Shown: piece by piece, positions 1-11,458 of the stretch | How positions within the stretch are numbered: position 1 is the stretch's first letter | Layout of the letters: each line of letters opens with the position of its first letter | NCBI GenBank assembly: GCA_019722365.1 | Contig: JADFUC010001346.1 | Span: 124,001-188,000 of the forward strand | DNA from: Lithospermum erythrorhizon | Taxonomy: Eukaryota; Streptophyta; Magnoliopsida; Boraginales; Boraginaceae | Direction of reading: 5' to 3' | Length of the DNA: 64,000 nucleotides | Notes under the pieces: generated by a model | Database searches by the model: none | The model's input: only the letters and a program-made list of their open reading frames with translations | What the model was told of the DNA's origin: nothing | Made by a program: the position numbers and the translations under genes

Positions 1-2566
1 ATCTAGCTGGATTGAACATTGAAGTGGACAAGAAAGAAAGCTTACCAGTTCTCTGTTTGTGATAATCATCATCCATTATGGAGTGAAATATACTCAATGT
101 TGTATGAGATAGATGCACAGCTTAAACTCCCATGAATCATTTTTGGAGTAGAGTTAACTGAGTAGGGACAAGTGGTAGAGGCTCTGTCTCAAGTGACTCA
201 AATTTGGCGAATAAACATCGCCAACCTACTCCATTTTGTTGAGGACTTGAGGTAACCCTCCATATATACATTTTAAGATGTATGTGAATACTTGATATTG
301 CATATTTACTAATAACCATACAATGCTTCTGTCTTTTCCTCAATCCGAAGATTTTGTCATTACAAATATTGTACCTGGTTACGAACTTACTTTATGCTTG
401 CGGCTTGCATAATTCAAAGGACCACTTTCGTCTGGTGTTGTTTGCCTGGCTCAATTCTCCTGAGTATAAAATTAGCTATGGACTCAAGGTAGTTGAATAG
501 GTTGTCACTCCGGATTCCAGAAGCATGGCTGGTCAGTTATCATTTTTCGCCATATTTTTTTCGGAGGTTGCAAACTTGGATTGAAATGGCTAGCGATAGG
601 AAAAGAGGAGAGCAAAGAGAAGAGGATTTGACTGGCTTCATCTGTGGTCTTGATATGCAATTATAGATGCACAGCTTCATCACAGGAAGCATGCTTGGGT
701 TCGAGTTTATCGAGTGTTGCAAAGACATTTAGGCTCTAACGTGACTGTAAGTTGTCGATCGAAGGAGCACTTGAACCTTCACCATATATGTTCATGTACC
801 CAAAATATAGTGCCTAGATTTACCACAAACATGCATAAATCACCTCGATAGTTTTGTAGTATTCAGTAAATGCTTTGTACGAAACATTCCCAAACCAGTA
901 TACGCTTGACCTAGAGTTGTCGTTGGAATTAGGAGTAATTCTATATTCCTCTAAAATACTCTCTCCATCCCATTAAGATTGTCTACTTTTAATGAAAAGA
1001 ATATAAAGTTTGTGACACTACTCACTCAACATTACAGAATACATGCATCCAAAATGGTTGGTTTTGCTGGATGCATTTGTATCCTTCGAGGGGGTTGAGA
1101 ACTGGAGATACAATGAGAATCCGGAGTTAACATAAGTAAGATACATTAAGAAGATGCCATCTAACAACATTGAAATGTTAGGGGTTCAAACTTCACGGCA
1201 GTAAGGACCATATTCAATACAAGTAGTCACAACATTTAAACATCAAGGATTTGTAATTTGCAATAAGATCCGTATCATTATCTCCGCAAGACAAAACCAA
1301 CAACTAGTGATGAACGTAAGATGAATAAACTAATCTCCGAAAGCCACAACCTACAGGAAAATTATCTACTGGCAATATAATTCAGCCGAACATCGAAAGA
1401 TGTAGAACTAATATTAATCCATACATAAAACATTACCAGGAAGCCCTAATCAAGCAACTTTATATCTTTAATTCAACCTAATACATCCACACACAAACAG
1501 AAATCAGACTAATCGTCAGATTTATGCACAGATATATAAATCTAAAATCAGAGACTAATCGTCAGATTCAGACTAAAGGATACTTAAGCATGAGTAGCCC
1601 ATAGCGATGTGTTCTGCCAAAAAGGAAAAAAAGGAGAGATTAAACCCATGATTTTCTTCCTCAACCTTCCAGAACCAATGACCTTCATGTATAATAGAGT
1701 AACAACAGTTGAAGAAATCTAAAATCCGATTAATGTATTCAAAGATAACACAAATTCCCCATAATCTCAATTCTCAACTAAAATCCATATCATCATCTCC
1801 GCAAGACAAAACCATCTAGTGATAAGAGCGATAGACCTAAGTTTAATAAAACTGTCTCCGAAAGCCACAACAAACTTGTAATTATACTTCAACCAATTTC
1901 AACCAACAGGAAAATCATCTGCTGACAGTATAATTCAGCCAAACAAAGAAAAATGTCGAACTAATATTGATCCATACATAAAACATTATCAGGAACCCCT
2001 AATCAATCAACTTCATCTGTTCAATTCAACCTAATACATACATTCGAAAACAGATATCAGACTAATCATAAGCTACACACAGATAGATAACAGTTACAGC
2101 AATAATGTAAAACAAGAAAACCGATGAAACAGGTCCATGATATGATAATGAGATTCAACAACAAACAAGTGAATTAGTTACTACCAATGGACTAAATATA
2201 AAGTAAAGATAAAGTCTAAAGATCAGTGAAGCAAAATAGCATTACAGAGGAGTCATTTCACTCTTTCAGCAACTCAACCATTGCCGAAACCTATTTATTC
2301 ACTCTCAAAATTCAATTCCCCCATCAATTCTCAGGGATTATACATCAACGCAACAATAGCAGTACAAGATCATATCAATATCTAAATCCTCTTCCACAAA
2401 GATAAAAATCTAATCTTTTTCAATACCCTTCATTCCCTCAATCTAATACATCACTAAAAATCGACTTAATTATATAATTGCCAAAACAATCTCAACGATC
2501 GATAACTCAATGATCAATAAGTATATCCAAAATCAAAAAACGAGATCAAACAACTACCCGGCCCGC
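1..2566. other. Intergenic / 3' flank of the CcmE-like gene, no gene recognised
   Basis: I see no convincing coding region here; the short open frames on the minus strand match nothing I recognise. The right-hand part probably includes the 3' untranslated region of the minus-strand CcmE-like gene. It contains two diverged copies of a segment of about 250 bases (see the repeat entry). Around 955-990 there is a sequence resembling one end of a Stowaway-type MITE (CTCTCTCCATCCCATTAAG), but I could not find a matching second end. Confidence 0.5.
1280..2070 (+). repeat. Diverged direct duplication, two copies about 515 bp apart
   Basis: The segment 1280-1525 recurs, diverged and with indels, at 1797-2068. 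Shared blocks in the same order include CTCCGCAAGACAAAACCA, TCTCCGAAAGCCACAAC, ACAGGAAAAT, TATAATTCAGCC, CATACATAAAACATTA, CAGGAA-CCCTAATCAA and ATTCAACCTAATACAT. The order and spacing are preserved, so this is an old tandem duplication of non-coding DNA, not chance similarity. It lies just 3' of the CcmE-like gene. Confidence 0.75.
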
Positions 2567-3331
2567 CTATGCGACCACACCACCCTCACCCTGGCCCGCC
2601 CGCCTCTCCTCCTCCTCCTTCTCAACAATCTTCTTATTCCTCTCCAACGCCACAGCCACCTCCTTAGGCATATACTTCTCATCATGCTTCGCCAAAACCT
2701 CAACCGCGTCAAAATAAATCCCGGCCCCCCTCGCCTTCTTAGTCACCTCCAAAACCCGACTCCCCACCAACACCCCCTCCTCCTTCTCCCTCATCTCATC
2801 ACTATAGCCCCTAACAAACCCCTCGACGACAACCAGTACCTCCTAAACCAAATCAGACAAAAGACCAGCCATATTTCATAACATATCGGTTAATAAATCA
2901 GTTATAACAAATTCCATTTGTGGAGATGAAGGAATATGCACAACACTACCATCGAGAACTAGACCACCTAAGCGGAATTTGGATTTTGATGGGTTTAGGT
3001 TGAATTTTTCTAGGGCTTCAGAGGGGGTAATGTAGAAGACGAGTTGGTCTTGGAATTGGTTGATTACTATTACTATGAACCCCGCGATGCAGCTGAAGGT
3101 TAAGGCGTATGTCCAGAGGCGGCGCGTTTGGAGTTGTCGGGCTCGTGCTCCGATGTCGGACCGGGATGGGCGGGGTGGGCGGAGGGTGCGGGTTGAGAGG
3201 AAGCGGAGGGTGGGGGTGTAGGGAGGGGGGAGGTGGTTGTGGAGGGTGGTGGTGATGTGGCGGTGGAGGGCGGTGGTGGTGGCGCGGTGGCGGAGGAGGG
3301 AGGTGAGGCGAGAAGAGAGGCGGTGAGCCAT
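2567..3331 (-). pseudogene. CCME: Mitochondrial cytochrome c maturation protein CcmE-like, interrupted by two in-frame stops
   Basis: CcmE is the inner-membrane haem chaperone of system I cytochrome c maturation. It holds haem covalently through a histidine before handing it to apocytochrome c. The first part (from ATG at 3329-3331) has an Arg/Ser-rich mitochondrial-type presequence, then RARQLQTRRLWTYALTFS followed by one membrane segment, NQFQDQLVFYITPSEAL and the conserved MEFVITDLLTDML. TGA (2876-2878) and TAG (2843-2845) then interrupt, and the same frame resumes with VVVEGFVRGYSDE, KKARG and VLAKHDEKYMPKEV, which contains the haem-binding His. Total span corresponds to about 255 codons, the usual plant length, with no introns. 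The 35-base segment between the stops reads as several small compensating indels relative to the family sequence. The gene is unusually G/C-rich for this window. It is either a decaying copy or an intact gene with local sequence errors. Confidence 0.85.
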
Positions 3332-5770
3332 TTTAATTAAATTTGTAAATTTGGTTACAAATCTGGATTTTTGTACTTTGTTATAAATCTTAGGCTCTTT
3401 TTTTTACCCTAAAACTATTATTCTTTCAAATTTTCTATTATCTTTATTTTTCAATTCATCACACAAATCAGTTTTTAATTAAAATTGACAGAATATTTTT
3501 TAATAAAAGGATAAATTTGAAATTACATATATTAGATATTTGAGATTATGTGTAACAATGTCTATGCAATTCCAAATTTAACAGCACATTAAAAACATTT
3601 CATCAATTTTAATATAAAAATTTGACTTCAGGAGGCAGGTGGAAAAAGCGATAGGCTTGGAAACAAACAAAAAGGATAATAATTTTAGGGGATAATGTGA
3701 AAAGCTAGCAATAGTTTAAAAGGCAAGAAGAAAAAAAAGCCTAAATCTTAATATTCGTATTTAGATTATATATTTGGGTTTTTGTAGCAAACGGTGTTAA
3801 AAATCTGGCAATGACTATTGTGCTCCTAAATTAAACTTCGTCAAACACTACACCTATAAATAGGGGGCAAAATAGTATTTTTATCCCATTTTAAAACTGT
3901 TTCAGTGTGTTTAGCACCCATGGTTTTTGTACTTTGGTTATAAATCTTAGTATTTGTATTTTGGTTATAAATATGGGTTTTATTGCTTAGGTTCAATCAC
4001 TTAATATTGTTTTTATATTGGTTATAAATCTGAAATTTTATAATTTGGTGATAAATATTGATTGTGATATGAGAATTGAGAAAGTTGTTATTGCCAGTTT
4101 ACATGGTTAGGAGCAGGGTTTAAGAACTTGTCATGCCGGTTTATTATTACTCATTTTCCTTTGAGAAATTTATTTCGTTTCAGAGGTTATATTTTCAGGG
4201 TAGGAAGAAAATTTCATTTGAGTATTAAAAAGGAGAATTTGTTTAAGAACGTAAATGATTGCAATTGTCGTATATATCTACATTTAAATGATTTAGTGAG
4301 ATCATTCAAGTAGTTGTCGGATCAATTTTTGCATAAATAAGATTTTAGCAATTGAATAAGGAGAAGTGGTATGTCGATATCTTCGAATAATTTTAATGGA
4401 GGATTGCTTGAAAGAATAACTTTGTGATATAGTCCTAATTAATACGGAGAATCCAACACATAATATTGAAGATGTAATAGCCATATGAAGATCTCAGTCA
4501 TATGATCAAATTATATTTAATGTAACGCTTATATTAAAGTTAAAACGTTTAGATAATAAGTTTGGAAGAAAAAATATTAAATTCCAAATATACATTGGTC
4601 CAAGTATTATAAATGGAAACATTGTGGGTCATAATAATAAATAAATCCAATTATTGGGTTGAATTTTCAAAGCGATATTGTCATTTCCCATTTCTCAAAC
4701 CTACCATTGAATTAGTCGCACTTGATCCAGCAAAGCATACCAACAATCCAAGTATCCAACATGGCTAATTGGCAAAATGCATCAATATCGCTATGCTCAT
4801 ACAATTCCCCTTTCCAATGTCAAAATGTGAAATTCATTCATGCCAAGTATACTGTATATGAATCTCATTGCCAACCTTTCAATATCCTCAAAGGTCCTTC
4901 TCCATCCCCACAACCACACTTTATTTCTTCTTTTTCAATTGGATCATTTGTAACAATCTTTGTAAACGTATATATATCAGAATTTTACTTTATCGTTACA
5001 GAGTTATCACCTTTGAATTAAAAAGAAGAAATATTAATAGTTACAAATTCATTTAGAAATGTAAACTGACAATAATTACAAAATACATTAAAAATATAAA
5101 CTGACAATTAATTAAAATTATATCATTGATTGGTTGATATAATTAATAAAAAAATATTGTAAAAAAAGTACATTAAAAATATAAAAGTGTAATTTTATAT
5201 ACTAGAATGACAAGTAAAAAATCTAAATTTTCAAAGCCAGAGACTGACATATCTTACAATATCATAATATTTAGATGAAAATCTTTATATTTTAACATAC
5301 AAATCCTTAAAATATGAACCATAAATGCCCATATAATTATATAATGATATCAAATATTTCTCCAAATGATACTCGAATTCGATTAGAAAATTTTCCGAAC
5401 AGATTATCGATTTGAATTTTCAATCAGATATAGAGCAGACAACACTATACAAATACCAAATAGTAATTTTAATTGAAATAAATTTTATTAAGCCAATGAA
5501 GCTTCACTGTTATTCTGGCTTCTGTGAATAGAGAGGCAAAATAGTAATTTAATTTTCATGTATTTGAATGTGTGTATAAGTCTTTAGAAAAAAGCAGAGA
5601 GCAAGTCAGTACCCACCCACTCACAAAATCTTTATTTTAACATCACCACTATTATTTCATTTCCCTTTCTTCATTTTTCATTTCATCATCTTCTCAAACC
5701 AGACAAGCCTCTCTCCATTCCTTCATCTCACTAATCCAATCAAATAAATTTTTTTTTTTAAAAAAACATC
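3332..5770. other. AT-rich intergenic region, no gene seen
   Basis: Upstream of both the CcmE-like gene (minus) and the AN1 zinc-finger gene (plus), so it holds both promoters. The proximal part of the right side carries TATAAG at 5575-5580, about 190 bases before the AN1 start codon. Open frames at 4128-4313 and 4722-5056 are low-complexity and match nothing I know. Confidence 0.5.
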
Positions 5771-6181
5771 ATGGCTCAACAAAGAGGTAAGAAGGAAGAC
5801 ACAGACCTCAAAGTCCCAGAAACTTTGTCCACTTTCTCAACTTGTCCTAATAATTCCCTCCAGTTATCTAGACCGTCCCAAAAAGATTGTCCACTTTCCA
5901 CAGATCAATCAAGATCCACCTCCACCAATTCAAATCCAATAATATCACCCAAGAATTCATTAAAAAGACCAAGAGACAAAGAAGTACTTCGATGTTCTTG
6001 TTCTGGATGCAAGAAGAAGCTTGGCTTGATGGGTTTTCGTTGTAGATGTGGTGAGATGTTTTGTCCCGAACATAGGTACTCAGATCGCCATGATTGTGGG
6101 TTTGATTACAAGGCTGCTGGTAAAGAAGCTATTGCTAGAGAAAACCCTGTTATTAGAGCAGTTAAGCTGGTCAAAGTTTGA
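5771..6181 (+). CDS. AN1-type zinc-finger stress-associated protein (SAP), A20 domain absent
   Basis: A 136-residue, single-exon protein. Its C-terminal half is a textbook AN1 zinc finger with ligands Cys77, Cys80, Cys91, Cys93, Cys98, His101, His107 and Cys109, in the family spacing, followed by the usual tail [20 protein letters not shown]. Plant SAPs are stress-induced proteins, several with E3-ligase or ubiquitin-binding activity. Most have an N-terminal A20 finger plus the AN1 finger. Here residues 1-70 are Ser/Thr/Pro-rich and contain only two scattered cysteines, so no A20 finger can form. The lack of introns agrees with most plant SAP genes. ATG at 5771 is the first in frame and follows a T-rich, A-rich leader. 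Family assignment is firm; which SAP it corresponds to is not. Confidence 0.93.
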   Translation: MAQQRGKKEDTDLKVPETLSTFSTCPNNSLQLSRPSQKDCPLSTDQSRSTSTNSNPIISPKNSLKRPRDKEVLRCSCSGCKKKLGLMGFRCRCGEMFCPEHRYSDRHDCGFDYKAAGKEAIARENPVIRAVKLVKV

Positions 6182-6839
6182 CACGGAAAAATTCGAAACT
6201 TTATTCGTTTCGAAAAAAATGGTCAAGGCTTGAAAAAAAATTGAATCTTTATTGATTTGATGAAGATTGGTCAAACTTCATTGATTTGAAGGTCTACAAA
6301 GGGGAAAGGGGAAGGTTGATGATGATTCCTTTTGTTTGGTTATTGAAAAAAAATAAAAAAGATGTTGATTATGGTTATAGTTTTATGTTTATTTTTATTT
6401 AATTTAATATACAATCATGGTATTGTAAGCTAGGTGAAATCCATCATTTTTAAGAGTATAGTTTAATCAAATGTTGTAGTTTCATAATTGTGATAAGATT
6501 AACTAGGTTGTTTTTTTCCTTCTTCTTCAAATGACATTAACAAATGAAACTTATGTACTTTTTTTTGTACTTAAAACAATGACGTGTATATTAATATTTC
6601 AATGGTTGAGGTGAACCGAAGCGTAACAACAAATGGAACCACATATTGAGGATCATTTGATTAGATTAAGGTAAATGATACCAAAAAAAATTTATATTCG
6701 ATCATCCAGTTCAATTTAGATCGTTTTTCATGAATGGTGAATTTTCATACATGATACTATAATGAAATTCATTGAGGAAAACTAGGCCTATTACATAAGG
6801 AATTAGATTGATTAAAGCATAAAAGGATGACCTCAATGC

Positions 6840-7020
6840 TTGTGTTGCGATAAATCTTTAACCATGGCTGGTGTTATGTGACTAGAAGGAGAACAAGTCC
6901 TTAATGGTTGGCTCTTGTGCGACCAAGTGTGGCTAGTACAACACCTAGATGGTTGGCTCTTGTGTGGCCCTAATGATGGCTAATGTTATGTGAAATACAA
7001 CACATAGATGGTTGGCAATT
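6840..7020 (+). repeat. Degenerate tandem repeat, units of about 45-60 bp
   Basis: ATGGTTGGCTCTTGTG occurs at about 6902 and 6949, and ATGGTTGGCAATTGG follows at about 7009. The units also share GTGGC(CC)TAATGATGGCTA or TGTGGCTAGTACAACACCTAG segments. An earlier relative, ATGGCTGGTGTTATGTGACTAG, starts at about 6864. Three to four diverged units in all. No coding potential seen. Confidence 0.6.
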
Positions 7021-7524
7021 GGGGTCAAACAAGAGAGGCCAAGAGTAGGTTCCATGTAAATTCAAGAAACGGGTCTAGTCATATCTACAAGATAACACAC
7101 TTCATAAGTTAAAGAAAGTTCCATCCTAAATCCAATTAATATTAGGTAGATTAGCTTATTGGTCTATAAATGAGTGAGATTTTCCTTATTTTTAATGTTT
7201 AATAACTGGAGTTTTATAAGTCAGTCTCGACAGAGGCCACTCAAATGCAGTTCAAATCATTGAGATCGTGCTATCAATGTATTTTGATAGTGGTTGATTG
7301 GGTATAAAGGTCATGCTATGTTTCGAAAGTGGTCGATTGACTATATAAAAAAGTCATTAAAATCAAATGTTGTGTGTGGAGAGTTCATAAGAACTTACAA
7401 CGGTCTCTTCTTTAAATATCTATTTATGGCTTGTCTTTAAATTGATGTCGGATTAAAGCAATTTGGATAATATTTCGTCCACGACTTATTGCTTTGACAT
7501 GTTATGCGGTTACTAACGAACCGG

Positions 7525-8816
7525 CACTACTACAAAAAATCACTTGGACGTCACATAAAAGCGCCCTAATAAAAGGTAACATCCAAGTGAAAACACTTAG
7601 GCAGGCGCTCGCGCGAACTGCGATCCAAGTGAAAAAAAATTGAAAAAAATATTTTATACACCAAATCCGTCACTTATTTATAAGTCGAATTTTTCAAATT
7701 TAGAAATTAATTTTAGGTTTCTCTTTTTGCTTAAAAATTAGAAAAAGGAATATAATGAAGAGAAAATTAAATAATGTGAGTTGAATTTAAATTTGTCTTA
7801 AACTTTGTGTAATGTATAGAAATGGCTCTATAGATTTTGGACCGAAGGGAAGTATTCAATAATACATAATAACATAAAATATAAATAAATTATATCTTAA
7901 AAATTCACACCACTTGAAATGTTTATTACTAAATATTAAATCTCTTACGATTACAATTTATAACAAAAAAAATATTGATCAAATGCCAAAAAATTGATAA
8001 ATACAGAAATTGTGCTTGGCATAAATTAAAAGGTGAGATGATTTTCATGTTGCCGCTTGTTATAAATTAAATGATGTCAATCTATCAATTCCCAAATACA
8101 TTATATGGGCCGCCATCTAGAAAGAAAAAAAGATAGCGAGGGGATATAAAGGGAAAAAAGTATGAAAAAAATAGTATTGTAAATGTAAAAATCAAAATTT
8201 TACGATCTGAGGAGAAAATCTTAGATGATCGAATATTTAGAACCGGGGAAGTATTAAATTCTACATTAAAAATAATATTAGCAAAAAATAATTACTAGAT
8301 AAATAACATCTTCATTTTACTCATATCCATTATTATTTTCATTAAATGCATATGATAAATTGAGTTAGTTTTTGTAGAATCTTGAAACTTTTAAATGATA
8401 GGTACACCTGAAAACAAAAATGAAAAAAAATAAAGAATTGAACTTTAAGGTGCAATTTGTTGGTCCGATTCTCAGATGTTCTTGTCCGATTTAGGTACAA
8501 GTGAAAGAAGTGGTTATGGTCAGGAGAAGGGAGGTAGTGGTAAAGGTGGTTGGCGGCGAAGCAAGGGATGGTAAAAAAGTTTAGAGGTCTCTTTTTACTG
8601 AAATTACATATATACGTATTATTTAGTATAGTTTTTTTTCTTAGGCAGGCGTTAATTTTTTAAAGCCCAAACAGACTGATGCTATTTTAACGTTTATTGT
8701 TTAAGTTGTATTTAGATAATCGTTCGCACAAAGCGCCCGTGTAAGTACTTCTTAAACTGACATTTTTGTTAAGTAGCATCTAAATAAATGACATTTACGT
8801 GGTTTTTTACAATGGC
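7525..8816. mobile_element. Non-autonomous CACTA (En/Spm)-like DNA transposon, degenerate
   Basis: The left end reads CACTACTACAAAAAATCAC, typical of CACTA termini, followed by subterminal motifs ATCCAAGTGAAAA (twice), a GGCAGGCGCT block and GCGCGAACTGCGATCC. The reverse complement of the right end (8816 leftwards) shows the same order in diverged form: TGTAAAAAACCACGT, then TACTTACACGGGCGCTTTGTGCGAACG. The inverted termini are therefore about 100 bp long but decayed, and the right-hand CACTA itself is mutated. TTAGGCAGGCG also recurs near 8641. No transposase frame lies between, so it would need a helper element. I could not identify a 3-bp target duplication with confidence. Confidence 0.62.
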
Positions 8817-10218
8817 AGGGCTAATGAAGTTCAGCGCGAGTATAATGTTTCACTTCTAATCGAATGATCATATAGATTCTAGTTATTACTTTGGTAAGTG
8901 GTTTGATCATTATTGATCTTTTTTAAAGAGAACAGACTCTAGTGTATCCTCATCGAGGGCGGGCTTTCCTCTCAAAAGGGGTTCAAATATTGTCCTCTTC
9001 TTGAAGCATTGGGCTGGAAGAGGCCCATATATTCTCAAAGCATTAGTTGATTCAAGATTTCTAGTGTCATCCATGATCCATCCATCTGGAGTGCTCGGCT
9101 TGGGCCAAGGAAGTAGCAGTCGAAATTTATTTGAAGATAATTATATATGTATCTTTGGAAATAGTGTGAAAAAAAATAACCCATGTCTTGAAAATAATCT
9201 AGAAACCCGTCTTTCCATCTCGAGAGACACTATTGGTGGCCAAATACTCAGCTACCTTGTATTAGTTGTATCATTGTGCTTGAAAATGGACAGAAGATTT
9301 TTAAGGGCCACGTGAAATTCATTCTACCATGCGCAGTCCAAATGCCAACACCCAATTCTAAATTTCATGATTTAGATGTAGTTGGGATTGGTAGAGTATA
9401 TGAGTTTTAAATGAATTTTTATTTTTTATCAGCGCTTTTCGATCGTCAAGCATATGGTTGGGCGTGGTTTTACTTGATTATAGGATATGCTCAGCTTCGA
9501 GATATGCAATGCATGAATTAAAAAATAAGCGATTGCGAGTTCCCGTTAAAAAAATAATAATTTAGATGATAGTCGTTAGTCCCGACTCCATAACGAAAGA
9601 TTACAGGAAGTGAGGAACCATGTTGATTCTAATATGGTGAATATTTGAACTAAAAAAGCTTTTCTTTCGATAACTTGAAAATTAATATGGGATTCGTGTT
9701 CGTCCCTCCGCAATTCGGTAACTAAATTATTTGTCGTAGGTGACATTCAAGGGAGTTGATATCCTAAACTCAGGGAATTTGAGTCCAACTCCAGCAATAT
9801 ATACTTTGATTATTACCACACCATATATGTATATATGTATATGCGTTTCCTGAAAACATGCCACCAAACTAGCTACACTGCTTCAATTTCTTTGGCTGGT
9901 CAAGGAATCATGGATTTTATGTCTCAAATCAAACATTTTATTGACTCATTTATTTAACTAGACAATAAGATCCATTAAGGACAATTATTCAATTAACAAC
10001 CATTTTATTTTAATTATTCAAATGGATGCAAATCAGTAAGGATTGGACAAGTAACAGCCACTCAAACTACAACCCCCATTGCCTCTCACCTTCAGTCCTT
10101 CATCTGCTCAATTATGAGACCCATCATATAATTTCCTTTCTTCTTCCATGTTACCTTCTTGACACATAATTACACATCACACGTGAAGGTCAAACTCGTC
10201 ATTCACCAAAATCTACAT

Positions 10219-10226
10219 TATATAAA
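10219..10226 (+). promoter_or_regulatory. Probable TATA box of the DRT100-like gene
   Basis: TATATAAA lies about 150 bases upstream of the ATG at 10376, followed by a C/T-rich leader. The position suits a plant core promoter, with transcription expected to start some 30 bases downstream. Confidence 0.6.
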
Positions 10227-10375
10227 CCCCATGCTACTTTACTTCACTCATCAATTTGCATGCCAATTTTCTTCTTCTCAACACTCCACATGCAATTAAT
10301 ACTACTCTCATATCTACATGCTCCAAAACTTTAGAGAAATTATACAAAAAAAAAAAAACCAATCATTTGTTTACT

Positions 10376-11458
10376 ATGAAACAACTATTGTATTTTACTG
10401 CTGTTTTTATTACAGTTATCTTTTCCGTTAGTGCATGCCCGCCTGGTGATCGGGCAGCATTGCTAGCCTTCAAAGCATCACTTCATGAACCATATTTAGG
10501 CATATTCAAGTCATGGACAGGCACCAACTGTTGCAAAAACTGGTACGGGGTGAGTTGCGACTCGCTAACTCACCGAGTAGCCGACATCAACCTCCGGGGA
10601 GAATCGGAGGACCCCATCTTCCAGAAAGCTCACAAAACGGGTTACATGACCGGTTCCATCTCGCACGCCATATGCTCGGAAACCAAGCATTTACAATTGC
10701 AGAGTTTGGAAGGGCATCCTGAGACTATTCTTTGTGCATCATTGCAGGCTTTCTCAAAATAGCCGAGCCTCATCGGTAACAAGCTCACGGGCCCGATTCC
10801 AAAAGACATAGGAATGTTGCAACGTCTCACGGTTCTCAACGTTGCAGACAACCAGATCTATGGAGGAATTCCATACTCATTAACTAATTTATCCTCATTA
10901 ATGCATTTGGATTTGAGAAACAACAAAATTTCTGGAACACTTCCAAGAAATATTGATCGCTTAAAAATGCTTAGTCGGGCTTTACTAAGCAAAAACAAGA
11001 TCCGAGGCCCGATTCCAGACTCTGTTTCAAAAATCTACAGAATGGTGGATTTAGATCTCTCATTTAATCAACTTTCAGGAACAATTCCACCATCTTTAGG
11101 CAAAATGGCTGTTCTTGCAACATTAAATCTTGATGGTAACTTCATTTCTGGGACAATTCCAGCAACTTTGATCAATTCAAGCATCACACAACTGAATATC
11201 AGCAGGAATGCACTACAAGGTACAATTCCAGATGTTTTTGGATCAAGATCATATTTCATGGTTCTTGATTTGTCTTACAATAGGCTACAAGGAGCTTTGC
11301 CTAAATCGATTTCTTCGGCATCATACGTTGGTCATTTTGATGTTAGCCATAATCATCTTTGTGGACAAATTCCAAATGCTTCACCATTTGATCACCTTGA
11401 TGCTGCTTCATTTGCTTATAATGATTGTCTATGTGGGAAGCCACTTAAATCTTGTTAG
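10376..11458 (+). pseudogene. DRT100: DRT100-like secreted leucine-rich-repeat protein, frame broken near 10690-10775
   Basis: DRT100 proteins are secreted, cell-wall-associated LRR proteins without kinase or membrane anchor; their biochemical role is unclear. The start MKQLLYFTAVFITVIFSVSA is a signal peptide, followed by the LRR N-terminal cap (CPPGDRAALLAFKASL, then NCCKNWYGVSCD) and the family-typical NLRGESEDPIFQKA and GYMTGSIS. From 10814 to 11458 there is an intact run of LRRs (NKISGTLP, NQLSGTIP, NALQGTIPDVFGS) and the C-terminal cap ending in NDCLCGKPLKSC. Between about 10690 and 10775 the frame shifts and includes a TGA: the expected IADWKGISGEIP segment appears as IAEFGR-AS-stop in another frame, consistent with several 1-2 base indels. 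Flanking parts are otherwise well conserved, so a sequence error is as plausible as a recent pseudogene. There are no introns, as in the family. Confidence 0.85.

Larger units (their letters stand above)
6182..10375. other. Intergenic region with transposon and degenerate repeats
   Basis: Begins with the AN1 gene 3' UTR (AT-rich, to roughly 6450). Then come a degenerate tandem repeat (6840-7020), a CACTA-like element (7525-8816) and unassigned AT-rich sequence. An open frame at 9001-9315 starts at TTG and resembles nothing I recognise. The promoter of the DRT100-like gene lies at the right end. Confidence 0.5.

Noticed and set aside
2510..2881. Open frame of 123 codons on the plus strand
   Set aside because: It is antisense to the conserved CcmE-like coding sequence and has a low-complexity Leu/Pro/His-rich translation.
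9001..9315. Open frame of about 104 codons downstream of the CACTA-like element
   Set aside because: It starts at TTG, not ATG, has no recognisable domain and sits in transposon-rich intergenic DNA.
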